64,000 nucleotides of DNA, taken from the NCBI GenBank assembly GCA_937776645.1, contig CALMRI010000014.1, positions 25,247 to 89,246 of the forward strand, written 5' to 3'. Origin of the DNA: an uncultured Alphaproteobacteria bacterium. Lineage in GTDB: Bacteria; Pseudomonadota; Alphaproteobacteria; Thalassobaculales; Thalassobaculaceae. The translations under genes were made by a program, and so were the position numbers. Of the stretch, positions 26,112 to 35,359 are shown one piece after another (position 1 is the first letter of the stretch; each line of letters starts with the position of its first letter). The notes under the pieces are model-generated. The model was not told the DNA's origin and searched no databases. It was given only the letters and a program-made list of their open reading frames with translations.

Positions 26112-26987
26112 GTGGCGCGCCAGCGCAAACATCCGCTCGTCTTTTGGGTTAGCGCCCTGCCGCCGAGCCTGTGGCTGTTCGGGTTCTTTCTGGCGCCATT
26201 GGCGATCGTCTGGGTGTTGAGCTTTGGTGAGAAGCGCGGGCTGATCGATGTTGAGATCACCTGGACCCTGGCCAACTATGTCCGCGCCCTTGATCCGCTT
26301 TATCTCGGGGTGGTGGCCAAGAGCCTCTGGATCTCAGGCGTCACCACGGTGCTTTGTCTGATGATTGGGCTTCCGGTGGCGCTGGGTATTGTCTTTGCGC
26401 CCGGGCGTTGGAAACCGATTCTTTTGTTCCTGGTGATCCTGCCGTTTTGGACCAACCTACTGATCCGCACCTATGCACTGATCGCGGTTTTACGCACCCG
26501 GGGTTACGTGAATTTCACGTTGGAGTGGGGGGCCGATACGCTTGGTCTGCCGTTTGAGCCGTTGGCATTGTTGTACAACAACGCCGCCGTGGTCATCGGC
26601 TTGGTCTATGTGCATCTGCCGTTCATGGTGTTGCCGCTCTATGCGGCGCTAGACCGGATGGATAAATTATTGATCGAGGCGGCGCTGGATTTGGGCGCTA
26701 GCCAGTTGCGGGCCTTTGTGACGATCGTCGTGCCCTTGGCGGTGCCAGGAATTATATCGGGAGTGATCCTGGTGTTCATTCCGGCGCTCGGTTCTTATCT
26801 GATACCGGATCTGCTTGGCGGCACCGATAGCCAGATGATAGCCAACGTGATTGAGCGGCAATTCAAGCGGGCCAATGACTGGCCGTTCGGCGCAGCCCTT
26901 TCCTTTTTGCTGATGTACCTTACGTTCGGAGCGCTGGCAATCCGGTCGGTATTGGCCAAGGGAGATGGCGGCTTGGAGGCGAAATGA
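26112..26987 (+). CDS. potB: Polyamine-type ABC transporter permease (PotB/PotH)
   Basis: 291 residues, six predicted helices, starting LPPSLWLFGFFLAPLAIVWV. The coupling helix is EAALDLGASQLRAFVTIVVPLAVPGI, with the EAA-loop glycine. The start is a GTG at 26112, preceded within two bases by a run of nine G residues (26101-26109). The nearest normal ribosome-binding sequence, GGAGG at 26086-26090, is unusually far away. It overlaps the potC start by four bases. Confidence 0.9.
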   Translation: MARQRKHPLVFWVSALPPSLWLFGFFLAPLAIVWVLSFGEKRGLIDVEITWTLANYVRALDPLYLGVVAKSLWISGVTTVLCLMIGLPVALGIVFAPGRWKPILLFLVILPFWTNLLIRTYALIAVLRTRGYVNFTLEWGADTLGLPFEPLALLYNNAAVVIGLVYVHLPFMVLPLYAALDRMDKLLIEAALDLGASQLRAFVTIVVPLAVPGIISGVILVFIPALGSYLIPDLLGGTDSQMIANVIERQFKRANDWPFGAALSFLLMYLTFGALAIRSVLAKGDGGLEAK

Positions 26988-27835
26988 AGGTCCGGCACAA
27001 CGCTCGCCGGATCCAGCCGGGACCCTTGGAGTACACCCGCCGGGCCTGGATGCGGATGATTCTGCTAGCTACCTTCGTTTTTCTCTATACGCCAATCGCG
27101 ACGCTGGTCGCGTTCTCTTTCAATGACAGCCGCCGCAACATCGTCTGGCGTGGCTTCACGACAAAATACTATGAAAAGGCGCTGGCCAATGACGGTCTTA
27201 TCGAGGCCTTCGTGAACTCACTCTCGATCGCGTTCGTCAGCACGTTCATCAGCATTATTCTTGGCGCCATGACGGCCTTCATGCTCTGGCGGTTCCGGTT
27301 TCCGCTGAAGCCACTTTATGAGGGAGCGGTCACGCTGCCGATCGTCATTCCGGAGATCTGCATGGGCGTTGCGATGCTGGTGTTTTTCGCGCGGATCGGC
27401 TGGCCGACGGGCCTGCCATGGCCGCTCAACCTTGGCCAGATCGCCATCGCTCATGTGTCGTTCAGCTTTCCCTTCGTCGCGGTCGTGGTGCGGGCCCGGC
27501 TGGCCAGTTTCAATCCGGAAATCGCGGAGGCAGCCCGTGATCTTGGCGCCGGTGAGTGGGCGGTGATGCGCGATGCGGTGATACCGCATATGCGGCCGGG
27601 GTTGCTGGCTGGAGGGCTGCTCGCGTTCACATTGTCTCTCGATGATTTCGTCATCACCTTCTTTACCTCAGGCCCGGAATCCGTGACCTTTCCGGTCAAG
27701 GTCTACTCGATGGTCCGGTTCTCGGTGACGCCGGAGGTCAACGCGGCGTCAACGGTACTGGTCGTGATCACCGTCACCGTGACGGCGTTGGCTCTGTGGA
27801 TCCAGAATAAGCAAAGCTCGGAGGCACGCGGATGA
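26984..27835 (+). CDS. potC: Polyamine-type ABC transporter permease (PotC/PotI)
   Basis: 283 residues with six predicted helices. The first helix, MILLATFVFLYTPIATLVAF, is followed by FSFNDSRRN, common in PotC. The coupling segment is EIAEAARDLGAGEWAVMRDAV, and the stretch FTLSLDDFVITFFTSGPES is diagnostic of PotC/PotI. The start overlaps the potB stop (ATGA), and its own stop overlaps the potA start, so the three are translationally coupled. Confidence 0.93.
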   Translation: MKVRHNARRIQPGPLEYTRRAWMRMILLATFVFLYTPIATLVAFSFNDSRRNIVWRGFTTKYYEKALANDGLIEAFVNSLSIAFVSTFISIILGAMTAFMLWRFRFPLKPLYEGAVTLPIVIPEICMGVAMLVFFARIGWPTGLPWPLNLGQIAIAHVSFSFPFVAVVVRARLASFNPEIAEAARDLGAGEWAVMRDAVIPHMRPGLLAGGLLAFTLSLDDFVITFFTSGPESVTFPVKVYSMVRFSVTPEVNAASTVLVVITVTVTALALWIQNKQSSEARG

Positions 27836-28980
27836 CCGGCGATCTGGGTTCCGAAAATCGGACCCCCGCAGATAAGGCGATCATCCGGATCAATTCTTTG
27901 TCGAAGAATTTTGGCGCGATCCAGGCGGTCGATGGCGTTAGCCTTGAAATCCAGGCTGGTGAGTTTTTCGCCCTACTTGGCCCGTCCGGTTGCGGCAAGA
28001 CAACGCTGTTGCGCATGCTGGCGGGTCTCGAAACACCGAGCGCCGGGTCGATCGTCATCGATGGTGAGGACATGAGCCGGGTGCCGGCCAACCGGCGGCC
28101 GGTCAACACGGTTTTCCAGTCCTATGCCGTGTTTCCTCACCTGTCGGTGCTGGACAATGTTGGATACGGGTTGAAGGTGACGGGCATCCGGGCGGCGGAA
28201 GTGCGCGACCGGGCCGAGGCGGCGTTGGATCTGGTGAAGCTCGAAGGATATGGCGCGCGCATGCCAGACCAGCTCTCCGGCGGCCAACGCCAACGGGTGG
28301 CCTTGGCGCGCGCCCTGGTAAAACGCCCGAAGGTTTTGTTGCTCGATGAGCCGCTTTCGGCGCTCGATGCCAAACTGCGCGAGGCGATGCGGCACGAGCT
28401 GGTCAACCTGCAAGAGACCGTGGGGATAACCTTCATCATTGTGACCCATGACCAGGAGGAAGCGCTCTCCATGGCCGACCGGATAGCGGTGATGGATCGG
28501 GGATGCGTGCGCCAGGTCGCGCCGCCGGCACAATTGTACGAATTTCCGACGAATCGCTTCGTCGCCGATTTCATTGGCTCGGTCAATCTGCTCGAAGGAA
28601 TAGTAAGCGCGGTCGACGGTGCTGAGATGACGGTACAGGCAGCGCTCTTGGCGGCGCCGCTGCGCATTGTCCAGGATAAGCGCTTTGTGCCTGGTACCAA
28701 GGTCTGGGTTGCTATCCGCCCGGAAAAAATCAACATGACCAAGCTGGAAACGGGCCCCACATTGCGACTAGATGACAACAATCAAGTCGAGGGCATCGTC
28801 GAGGAGATTACTTATCTTGGTGATTTTTCGATCTATCACGTGCGTATCGCCGACCGCCCGGAGGGCCTGGTCAAGGTGGCGGTGCCCAATTTCGACCGGG
28901 CAACGCTACGCCCGTTCATATGGGAGGATCGTGTGATCCTGAGGTGGAATCCAAATTCCGGCGTGGTGCTCGACTCATGA
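27832..28980 (+). CDS. potA: Polyamine-type ABC transporter ATPase (PotA/PotG)
   Basis: 382 residues. Walker A is GPSGCGKTT (residues 50-58), the signature is LSGGQRQRVALARAL, and Walker B is VLLLDEPLSALD, followed by the switch histidine in VTHDQEEA. The C-terminal third is a TOBE-type domain typical of PotA/MalK ATPases. It powers import by the PotB/PotC pair. Its stop overlaps the start of the downstream hydrolase gene. Confidence 0.95.
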   Translation: MTGDLGSENRTPADKAIIRINSLSKNFGAIQAVDGVSLEIQAGEFFALLGPSGCGKTTLLRMLAGLETPSAGSIVIDGEDMSRVPANRRPVNTVFQSYAVFPHLSVLDNVGYGLKVTGIRAAEVRDRAEAALDLVKLEGYGARMPDQLSGGQRQRVALARALVKRPKVLLLDEPLSALDAKLREAMRHELVNLQETVGITFIIVTHDQEEALSMADRIAVMDRGCVRQVAPPAQLYEFPTNRFVADFIGSVNLLEGIVSAVDGAEMTVQAALLAAPLRIVQDKRFVPGTKVWVAIRPEKINMTKLETGPTLRLDDNNQVEGIVEEITYLGDFSIYHVRIADRPEGLVKVAVPNFDRATLRPFIWEDRVILRWNPNSGVVLDS

Positions 28981-29912
28981 GCATGAGCGCGCTTGCGACG
29001 ATCGAAGGCCTTGAGGGACGGGCGGAATACGTGACCGCCGGCGATGGCACCCGCGTCCGTTATGCCCGGTTTTCCGCGGAGAAGCCGGTCGCCCGGACGC
29101 TTCTGTTGCCTGGCTTTACCGAGTTTATCGAAAAACATCTGGAGACTGTTGCGGAACTGCTGGAGCGCGGCCATGAGGTGTTGATCGTGGATTGGCGCGG
29201 TCAGGGCCTGTCGGACCGTGCGCTGAGCGACCACCACCGCGGCTATGTCGTCTCAATGGAGTTGTTCCTGTCCGATCTTCGCGAAATTCTAGAGGCCACC
29301 GAGTTCGCCCCACGCCAAGCCGCCGCTCCATTCTACGTCATCGGCCATTCCATGGGCGGGCACCTTGCATTGCGGGCGGCGGCGGAGCTGCGTCTGCCTT
29401 TCAATAAAATGATCATTGTCGCGCCGATGATCGATATTCAGACCGGCCATTTCCCCCGTCGTCTCAGCCCAATCCTGGCGCGAGGGGCGGTTCTGTTAGG
29501 TATGGCCGCTTGGTATCCACCCGGCGCCGGCGGCTACGACGCCAAGGCCCGGATGTTCGAGGGCAACCTACTCACGCATGACCCGGTGCGATTTAAGCGG
29601 ACCCATGATCAGATTTCCCGAGATCCACGTCTGGCGTTGGGAAACCCGACATTCGGTTGGATTGATGCCGCGTTCCGGTCGATCAAGCGTCTCGCCGAGC
29701 CATCGATGCTGGCGCGTATCCAGCAGCCGGTGCTGATCTTTCGGGCGGGGCGAGAGGCGATCGTCTCAAACCCGGCGCTGGAATGGCTTCACCGCCAGCT
29801 GTCGAATGCCAGATTGGTTGATCTTGTCGACGCCAAGCATGAAATTCTCAACGAAACCGACAAGACCCGCGCCGCGTTCTGGCATGAAGCCGACATATTT
29901 CTCGGCGAATGA
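28977..29912 (+). CDS. Alpha/beta hydrolase (lysophospholipase-like)
   Basis: 311 residues, starting at the ATG overlapping the potA stop. The nucleophile elbow is GHSMGGH with serine S125. The oxyanion and acid positions fit ILLPGF-like and VLIFRAGREAIVSNPALEW segments, with the catalytic histidine in DAKHEILNE. The overall pattern resembles PldB-type lysophospholipases and monoglyceride lipases. Coupling to the transporter operon suggests it hydrolyses an imported ester or amide, but that is inference. Confidence 0.85.
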   Translation: MSMSALATIEGLEGRAEYVTAGDGTRVRYARFSAEKPVARTLLLPGFTEFIEKHLETVAELLERGHEVLIVDWRGQGLSDRALSDHHRGYVVSMELFLSDLREILEATEFAPRQAAAPFYVIGHSMGGHLALRAAAELRLPFNKMIIVAPMIDIQTGHFPRRLSPILARGAVLLGMAAWYPPGAGGYDAKARMFEGNLLTHDPVRFKRTHDQISRDPRLALGNPTFGWIDAAFRSIKRLAEPSMLARIQQPVLIFRAGREAIVSNPALEWLHRQLSNARLVDLVDAKHEILNETDKTRAAFWHEADIFLGE

Positions 29913-31199
29913 GCAAGAACCGTGATGGGGGATTTACACTGACCGGCGTTGCAGGCGAAAATGCCAAAATCTGCTTCGGGGGATTGCCATGCTGTGGATC
30001 GAACGCGTTTTCGCCTGTCTGACCGTCTTTGTCTGCTGGGGTCTGGCAACCGATTCGAGGAATGTCGCGTTGGCCCGAGAACGCGACATGCGCCCACGTG
30101 AGCCTATTTTGCAATCGCGGGAGGTTCAGGCCGTACACCGGCTTCGTTGACCGGAGCGCAGGCCGGGAGCGCCGTTCTATCGCTGATAACTGGCTGGTTT
30201 CGTACCTCGCCAACTTCTTAATAAACCACTGAATTCTTCGAGAATCGGCACTGGCGAGTACCCGCGACGCTCGGCCGGCGATCGCGTTGATCTTTCTTTC
30301 ACTCGATCCGAATAGAAAGGTCGGCGGCATTGACGACGGACCGGCACGGCATGCACCGCAATTGCGGTGGAAGGCTTGCAAAAAGGGACACGCCGAACCG
30401 CAAAGGTTGGATAACCCGGCGATAGCCAAGCGGGCTATTGCCTCGGTCGTAGCAGGCGGCAACGCCAGATCGGGTTCGCAGCACCAATCCGCCGCCGGAT
30501 GGCTAAATCGAAGCGGCAGCGCTCGCAGGATATCGCGCCGGCGGAGCCCACCATCGGTGACGGAGCGGTCGTTGCCGGGGATCACGTAGTCAGCCAAGTT
30601 GCCGATGGTGATCCGCAACGGGTGATATCATCAACCATCTTGAATGTAGCCGCGCCATCGACCCCTGCCGCCGTATTCCAACGAAGTGCGACCGAGGCGA
30701 TCGCTATCCCGTTCGGCCAGACGAGCCTTTGCTAGAATAATCTCCGAGCCACGTCGGGTCAGCGGATCGCCGGCCGGAAAGCCGGTGCTCAAGCACCGTC
30801 CATAGCAGCCCGGTTTGCAATTTCGACCGGCACCGGGCTCGGAACACATTCCCGCCCACAATTCCTGTAGGTCAGCCAATTGATTAGCGCTTTGGACGGA
30901 ACGGTGCAGGGCTTCGTCGGCGTGTGGGTTGCGGTGGATGGTCTGTGGATCATCGGGCGATCGGCCCGCCGCCGTGATGACAGGTTAAGCAGAGCGAACG
31001 ATGGGCCTGAACCGTGCGAGGCGCCATGCCCGTCGCCCCAAGCAATAGACGAGGTGACGCGAAGAAATCCGGCGTCGCGGTGTCTCGCTGTAGGGAGCGT
31101 CCGAGCGGCCCGCCGGAGGAATATCACCGCCAGCGTTTGAACCCGCATGGCTGGATTGTGGTCCCGCTTGATCTTGGCGCGCAAGCTCGCCAATTTGCT
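29913..31199. other. 1.3 kb region without a clear gene; probable gene debris
   Basis: This stretch separates the hydrolase from the AbrB gene. Reverse-strand frames are open in overlapping pieces (for example 29848-30618 and 30789-31193), but no piece shows a motif I recognise. Sentence-like pieces such as RNPHADEALHRSVQSANQLA occur in one frame and stop soon after. That pattern fits a decayed gene of unknown family. A small signal-peptide-like ORF at 29989 is listed separately. Confidence 0.4.
29989..30150 (+). CDS. Possible small secreted peptide or gene remnant (53 residues)
   Basis: The ATG at 29989 follows a GGGGG run and starts a 53-residue frame. Its N-terminus, LWIERVFACLTVFVCWGLA, looks like a signal peptide or single helix, followed by a basic tail rich in arginine and ending VQAVHRLR. 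No family is recognised. It may equally be the N-terminus of a lost secreted protein, since the surrounding region looks decayed. Confidence 0.25.
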   Translation: MLWIERVFACLTVFVCWGLATDSRNVALARERDMRPREPILQSREVQAVHRLR

Positions 31200-32372
31200 T
31201 CACACTGGTGTGAAGTATTTCCGGATCATCTTGAAGGCGAGCGGCGCCAGCAGCACCACCATGCCAATGCGACAGAGGTGGTGGGTGGCGACGAAGGCGA
31301 CGTCCTGGCCAATACCAAAGGCAACTAGGCTCATCTCGGCTAAGCCGCCCGGCGCATAGGCGAGGGTCACCACGTACCAGGGTAACCCGGTTATCTCACC
31401 GATCAATAGACCAAAACCGACAGCGCTGGTCATCCAGATGACCGCCGAGCCAAGGGAAACCCGAATGATCCGTATGACTTCGGTGTAGTGGGTGCCGGCG
31501 AAACGACAGCCAACGCCGGTGCCCAGCACGATCTGCGCCGCCGCGACCAAGGCGCCGGGTGGCGAGGCGCTGCTCCATCCGGCGATATGAATGATGGCGC
31601 TGAGTGCGAGGGGGCCCAGCAGGAAGGCTGCGGGAAGTTTCAACCGCCGCGCGATGAACGGGCCGACGAGGGCGCACCCGGCCAGCGCCACCCATTCCCG
31701 CAAGGGCAGATCGAAGCCGGGGCCACGCGGCAACAAGCCGGGAGGGGATTCATAACCACCGAAGATTCGAAACATGATCGGGATAGTCATTACCACCAGC
31801 AAGACCCGCGAGGCATGGGTCAGGGCGATCACTCGGTCATCGCCTCCCATGTCCCGGCCAATAAGCGTCATGTCATTCAGACCGCCCGGCGCCGCCGCGA
31901 AATAAGCGGTAACCGGGTCGTAGCTTCCAACCATCTTCAGGTAGTACAGCACCAGAGCTACCGCCAGCGCGCCGTAAACCAACAGGCCGCTGATCGTCAC
32001 GACCCATTGCCCAACCCGATCGATGAGGTCGGGCGTGAACTGACTGCCGAGCATGACGCCGATGAAGACAACCATGCTTTGCCGGAACATGTAGGGTAGG
32101 CGCACAGGCGTGCCGGAAACCGCCGCCACGGTGACGAAGACCATGGCGCCGAGCATCCAGGGCAGCGGGAGCTTCAGCGCCGCGAACACACCGCCGCCGA
32201 CGAAGCCGATGGCGATGGCTAGAAATACCGAGCCGTGCTTATGCCCAACGGTCAGTTTCTCGCCACCCTGTCGTTCTTCGTCCGGCACGGCGTTGGCGGC
32301 CATGCTGGCCGGCTTGCGGATTTCGGGCTGACTTGGATTATGCGGGTCTTCGGGATTTGGGGCCTCAGTCAA
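31200..32372 (-). CDS. AbrB family (putative ammonia monooxygenase-type) membrane protein
   Basis: 390 residues with about ten transmembrane helices in two repeats. Each repeat carries the family's glycine-rich signature: LPLPWMLGAM with the AAPGGLNDM segment in the first, and the AYAPGGLAEMSL segment in the second. The family is widely annotated as a transporter or regulator; its true role is unsettled. The frame starts at a TTG overlapping the preceding stop; an ATG at 32303 would remove a polar 23-residue leader. Likely cotranscribed with the aspartoacylase-like gene. Confidence 0.85.
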   Translation of the reverse strand: MTEAPNPEDPHNPSQPEIRKPASMAANAVPDEERQGGEKLTVGHKHGSVFLAIAIGFVGGGVFAALKLPLPWMLGAMVFVTVAAVSGTPVRLPYMFRQSMVVFIGVMLGSQFTPDLIDRVGQWVVTISGLLVYGALAVALVLYYLKMVGSYDPVTAYFAAAPGGLNDMTLIGRDMGGDDRVIALTHASRVLLVVMTIPIMFRIFGGYESPPGLLPRGPGFDLPLREWVALAGCALVGPFIARRLKLPAAFLLGPLALSAIIHIAGWSSASPPGALVAAAQIVLGTGVGCRFAGTHYTEVIRIIRVSLGSAVIWMTSAVGFGLLIGEITGLPWYVVTLAYAPGGLAEMSLVAFGIGQDVAFVATHHLCRIGMVVLLAPLAFKMIRKYFTPV

Positions 32373-33339
32373 CGAAACGGCCCAGGCGTACCGCTGTCTG
32401 TCCCCTGCTAAGGCGGCGTGATGGCATAATCAGGACGCAATTGTCATGCGGTGTATGAATCGCCGTATCGCCGTCCATCGCCAACAGGGTGCCGGCCTTG
32501 GCGATGACTTCCATGCCGATATAGGGCGCGACGAATGTGAAGATATCGTTCTTGACGGTGATCGGGTCGGTCACCTCGATCACCTGTTGGGCCGGCGGAG
32601 GCTCTGGTCCAAGCCAATCTTCGATCAACCCTTGATCGGCGCACCCGGTCGCCACTAGGAAACGGATCATGGTCTGGCGAGCGACCTCGACGCTGATCTT
32701 GGACCAGTGTTGCCCGCACTCCACCAACAGCGCCGCGTGATGGGTCATTGGGTCGGAAAACCGATCATAGTCCCGCATCCGGCGACCGGCGGCATGACCA
32801 TGGTCGATAACGACGCTCTCGGGGACTCCCACGGCTTCGGCCAGCGCCCGGCCTTTCGGCATCGGACCGGCCAGCATCAGTGCCGGTGTCGGGTGCTGCA
32901 TGGAATGGATGTCGAGCAGGAAGTCGACCTGGTCAAGCAGCGGTCGGATCTCCCGGCAGCGCCGCGCTTCAACGGTGTCCCTGGCGCTATTCAGGACCGG
33001 GATTTCCCAAAGTCGGTTCATGTCCTCGTCGACGAAGCGCGACAAAGTCGGATAATCCCGATTGAAGCTATGAAAAGCTTCAACATTGCAAAACCCTAAC
33101 GTCAGACGCCCGCGCAACGGGCGAAACTCACTTTTGAACAACGCGTCCAGTACCACCGCGCCACACAGTTCATTGCCATGGGTGAGTGCGGTAATCATGA
33201 TGTGGGGGCCTGCCACCGGGCCGGTATAGGTGGTGAAATACTCCACATCTGTATTGCCGGAGCGATAAAGCGAAATGTCGGGTGGTGCGATCTCGAGGGG
33301 ATAGGGTTTGAGGTCGGTCGGTATGTGGGGCGAAGTCAT
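32365..33339 (-). CDS. Succinylglutamate desuccinylase/aspartoacylase family protein
   Basis: 324 residues. The zinc ligands H54 and E57 lie in ALTHGNELCGA, the AstE/AspA motif, and a further ligand is expected in LLDIHSMQHP. A C-terminal beta-rich part (IEVTDPITVKNDIFTFVAPY) is typical. The family removes acyl groups from N-acyl amino acids or amides; the substrate is not determined. It is divergent from the dipeptide transporter and precedes the AbrB membrane protein, suggesting a shared peptide or acyl amino acid theme. Confidence 0.85.
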   Translation of the reverse strand: MTSPHIPTDLKPYPLEIAPPDISLYRSGNTDVEYFTTYTGPVAGPHIMITALTHGNELCGAVVLDALFKSEFRPLRGRLTLGFCNVEAFHSFNRDYPTLSRFVDEDMNRLWEIPVLNSARDTVEARRCREIRPLLDQVDFLLDIHSMQHPTPALMLAGPMPKGRALAEAVGVPESVVIDHGHAAGRRMRDYDRFSDPMTHHAALLVECGQHWSKISVEVARQTMIRFLVATGCADQGLIEDWLGPEPPPAQQVIEVTDPITVKNDIFTFVAPYIGMEVIAKAGTLLAMDGDTAIHTPHDNCVLIMPSRRLSRGQTAVRLGRFVD

Positions 33340-33628
33340 CGAAAGCCTGGAAAATGTCGGTGCGAAATGCAGCGCGTCGGGAACCTGCGCGGAGGCAGGG
33401 CATGCTAGAGAATATCCTTGGCTTAAGCCAGCAGGACTGTGGGGGATTGTCGCGACGAGCGGGGCTGGTTTTCTCAGGCATAGACCCTGCGGGTAGTGAG
33501 CTGGCGCGTGGAGGGATTGCTACGCTGGTCCGTTTCGGCCATGTTTCAAATTAATTTAAAGATCGTTATAGGGCGCGTTGGCATCAAGCCATCGCCGACA
33601 CAAATCAACTAATGCTCCGCGGAGGAAG

Positions 33629-35248
33629 ATGATGAAAATTTTGCGTAAGTTTGGATTGGCCGCGCTCGCGGTCACGGCTTTGTCGGCACCCGTTCAGGCG
33701 GCCGACGTGGTGATCGGGATGCGCTCGGAACCATCCTCGATCGATCCGTATTTCCACAATCTCGGCCCCAACAACGCAATGAACGGACAGATTTTTGATC
33801 GACTGACCGACTGGACGCCGAAAATGCAGTTGATCGGTCGCGCGGCCGCGTCGTGGAAGGCGATCAACGATACCACTTGGGAATACAAGCTTCGCCAAGG
33901 CGTCACCTTCCATGACGGCTCGGCTTTGACTGTCGATGACGTGATTTTCTCGTTTGAGCGGGCTGATGCCTATGAAGGGGGTAACTCCAGTTTCCGCACC
34001 TATACCAAGGGGAAGACCCTCAAAAAGATCGATGATCACACGCTGCATATCATCACTGAGAGTCCATACCCCTTGATGCCGAACGACACGACCACAGTTA
34101 TGATCATGTCGAGCGAGGCCAAGGGCACCGGGGCTGACGGTAAGAACAAAGGAATTAGCGCTAAGGACTTCAACGACGGCACCGCCACCGTTGGCACCGG
34201 GCCGTATAAGTTCGTCGAGTGGAAAAAGGGCGACCGCATTGTTCTGCAGAAATTCGACGCCTATAAAGGTCCCTTGGCCCAACCCTGGGACAAGATCACC
34301 TTCAAGTTCATCAAAGCCGAACCGGCCCGTGTCGCGGCCCTTCTGGCTGGCGATGTTGATATGATCGACAATGTTCCGACCTCGGATATTGAGCGGTTGA
34401 AGAAAGAACCCAATGTGTCGCTCAGCTCCGGGGTGTCGAACCGGGTGATCTACTTGCATATGGATCAGTTCCGCGACAACTCACCCTTCGTGACTACGAA
34501 GGACGGAAAGCCGATGAACAAGAACCCGTTGCGTGACGCGCGGGTGCGCAAGGCGATTTCGATGATGATCAACCGTGACGCGATCGTCGCGCGGGTCATG
34601 GAAGGCGTTGCGATTCCGGCTGGCCAGTTGCTGCCGGAGGGCTTTTTTGGTCGTTCCGAGAAAATGTCACCTGAGAAGTACGACCCCAAGGGCGCCAAGA
34701 AGCTGCTCGCTGCGGCGGGGTGGGGCGACGGTTTTGGCCTGACAATCCATGGCCCGAACGATCGTTATATCAACGACGCCAAGATCGTCGAGGCGATCGG
34801 ACAGATGCTGTCGGCCCAAGGGATTCCAACCAAGGTCGAGAGCATGCCGAAGAACGTCTACTTCAAGCGTGCTTCCAAGGGCGCTGAGGGCGGCCTGCCC
34901 GAGTTCAGTTTTGTCTTGGTGGGTTGGGGCTCCGGCACCGGCGAATCTTCCTCGCCGCTGAAGTCGCTGCTGGCCACTTATGACAAATCCAAGGGCAGGG
35001 GCGCCTCCAACCGTGGACGCCACTCGGATCCGGTGGTGAATAAGCTTTTGGATCAGGCGTTGGCGACGGTGGACGATCCAAAGCGGGCGGCGCTGTTGGC
35101 CAAGGCGACGGAAGTCGCCATCGGTGAGAACCAGGGCATTATCCCCTTGCACTATCAGGTCAACACCTGGGCGACCCGCAAGGGCCTTGAATATCACCCG
35201 CGTGCCGATGAGCGCACGACCGGCATCGATTTGGTGCCGGTCAAATAG
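33629..35248 (+). CDS. Dipeptide-type ABC transporter, periplasmic binding protein
   Basis: 539 residues from the ATG at 33629 (a second ATG follows at once), with a GGAGG-type site just upstream. A signal peptide ends near APVQAA. The mature SBP_bac_5 fold opens DVVIGMRSEPSSIDPYFHN and contains VTFHDGSALTVDDVIFSFER and NDGTATVGTGPYKFVEW. It binds peptides or a related solute and feeds the DppBCDF-type permease encoded downstream. A strong hairpin with a UUCG loop separates it from the permease genes. Confidence 0.93.
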   Translation: MMKILRKFGLAALAVTALSAPVQAADVVIGMRSEPSSIDPYFHNLGPNNAMNGQIFDRLTDWTPKMQLIGRAAASWKAINDTTWEYKLRQGVTFHDGSALTVDDVIFSFERADAYEGGNSSFRTYTKGKTLKKIDDHTLHIITESPYPLMPNDTTTVMIMSSEAKGTGADGKNKGISAKDFNDGTATVGTGPYKFVEWKKGDRIVLQKFDAYKGPLAQPWDKITFKFIKAEPARVAALLAGDVDMIDNVPTSDIERLKKEPNVSLSSGVSNRVIYLHMDQFRDNSPFVTTKDGKPMNKNPLRDARVRKAISMMINRDAIVARVMEGVAIPAGQLLPEGFFGRSEKMSPEKYDPKGAKKLLAAAGWGDGFGLTIHGPNDRYINDAKIVEAIGQMLSAQGIPTKVESMPKNVYFKRASKGAEGGLPEFSFVLVGWGSGTGESSSPLKSLLATYDKSKGRGASNRGRHSDPVVNKLLDQALATVDDPKRAALLAKATEVAIGENQGIIPLHYQVNTWATRKGLEYHPRADERTTGIDLVPVK

Positions 35249-35259
35249 GCGGTAAAAGC

Positions 35260-35287
35260 GAGCGGATGGTCTTCGGACCGTCCGCTC
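35260..35287 (+). promoter_or_regulatory. Intercistronic hairpin with UUCG tetraloop
   Basis: The sequence GAGCGGATGGTC, TTCG, GACCGTCCGCTC forms a twelve-base-pair stem with one G-T wobble and an extra-stable UUCG loop, 12 bases after the binding-protein stop. No long T run follows, so it is probably a partial terminator or an mRNA-stabilising element. Such hairpins commonly keep binding-protein mRNA more abundant than permease mRNA. Confidence 0.75.
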
Positions 35288-35359
35288 TCGTTGCTGCTAT
35301 TGCCGCCGCCGCGCGTTAAGGCACGGCTGCGGTGTAGAACAAACCAAACCGGAGAGACG

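Noticed and set aside
29848..30618. A 256-codon reverse frame as a real gene
   Set aside because: It begins in a region without a ribosome-binding site, has no recognisable domain and overlaps the end of the hydrolase gene antisense.
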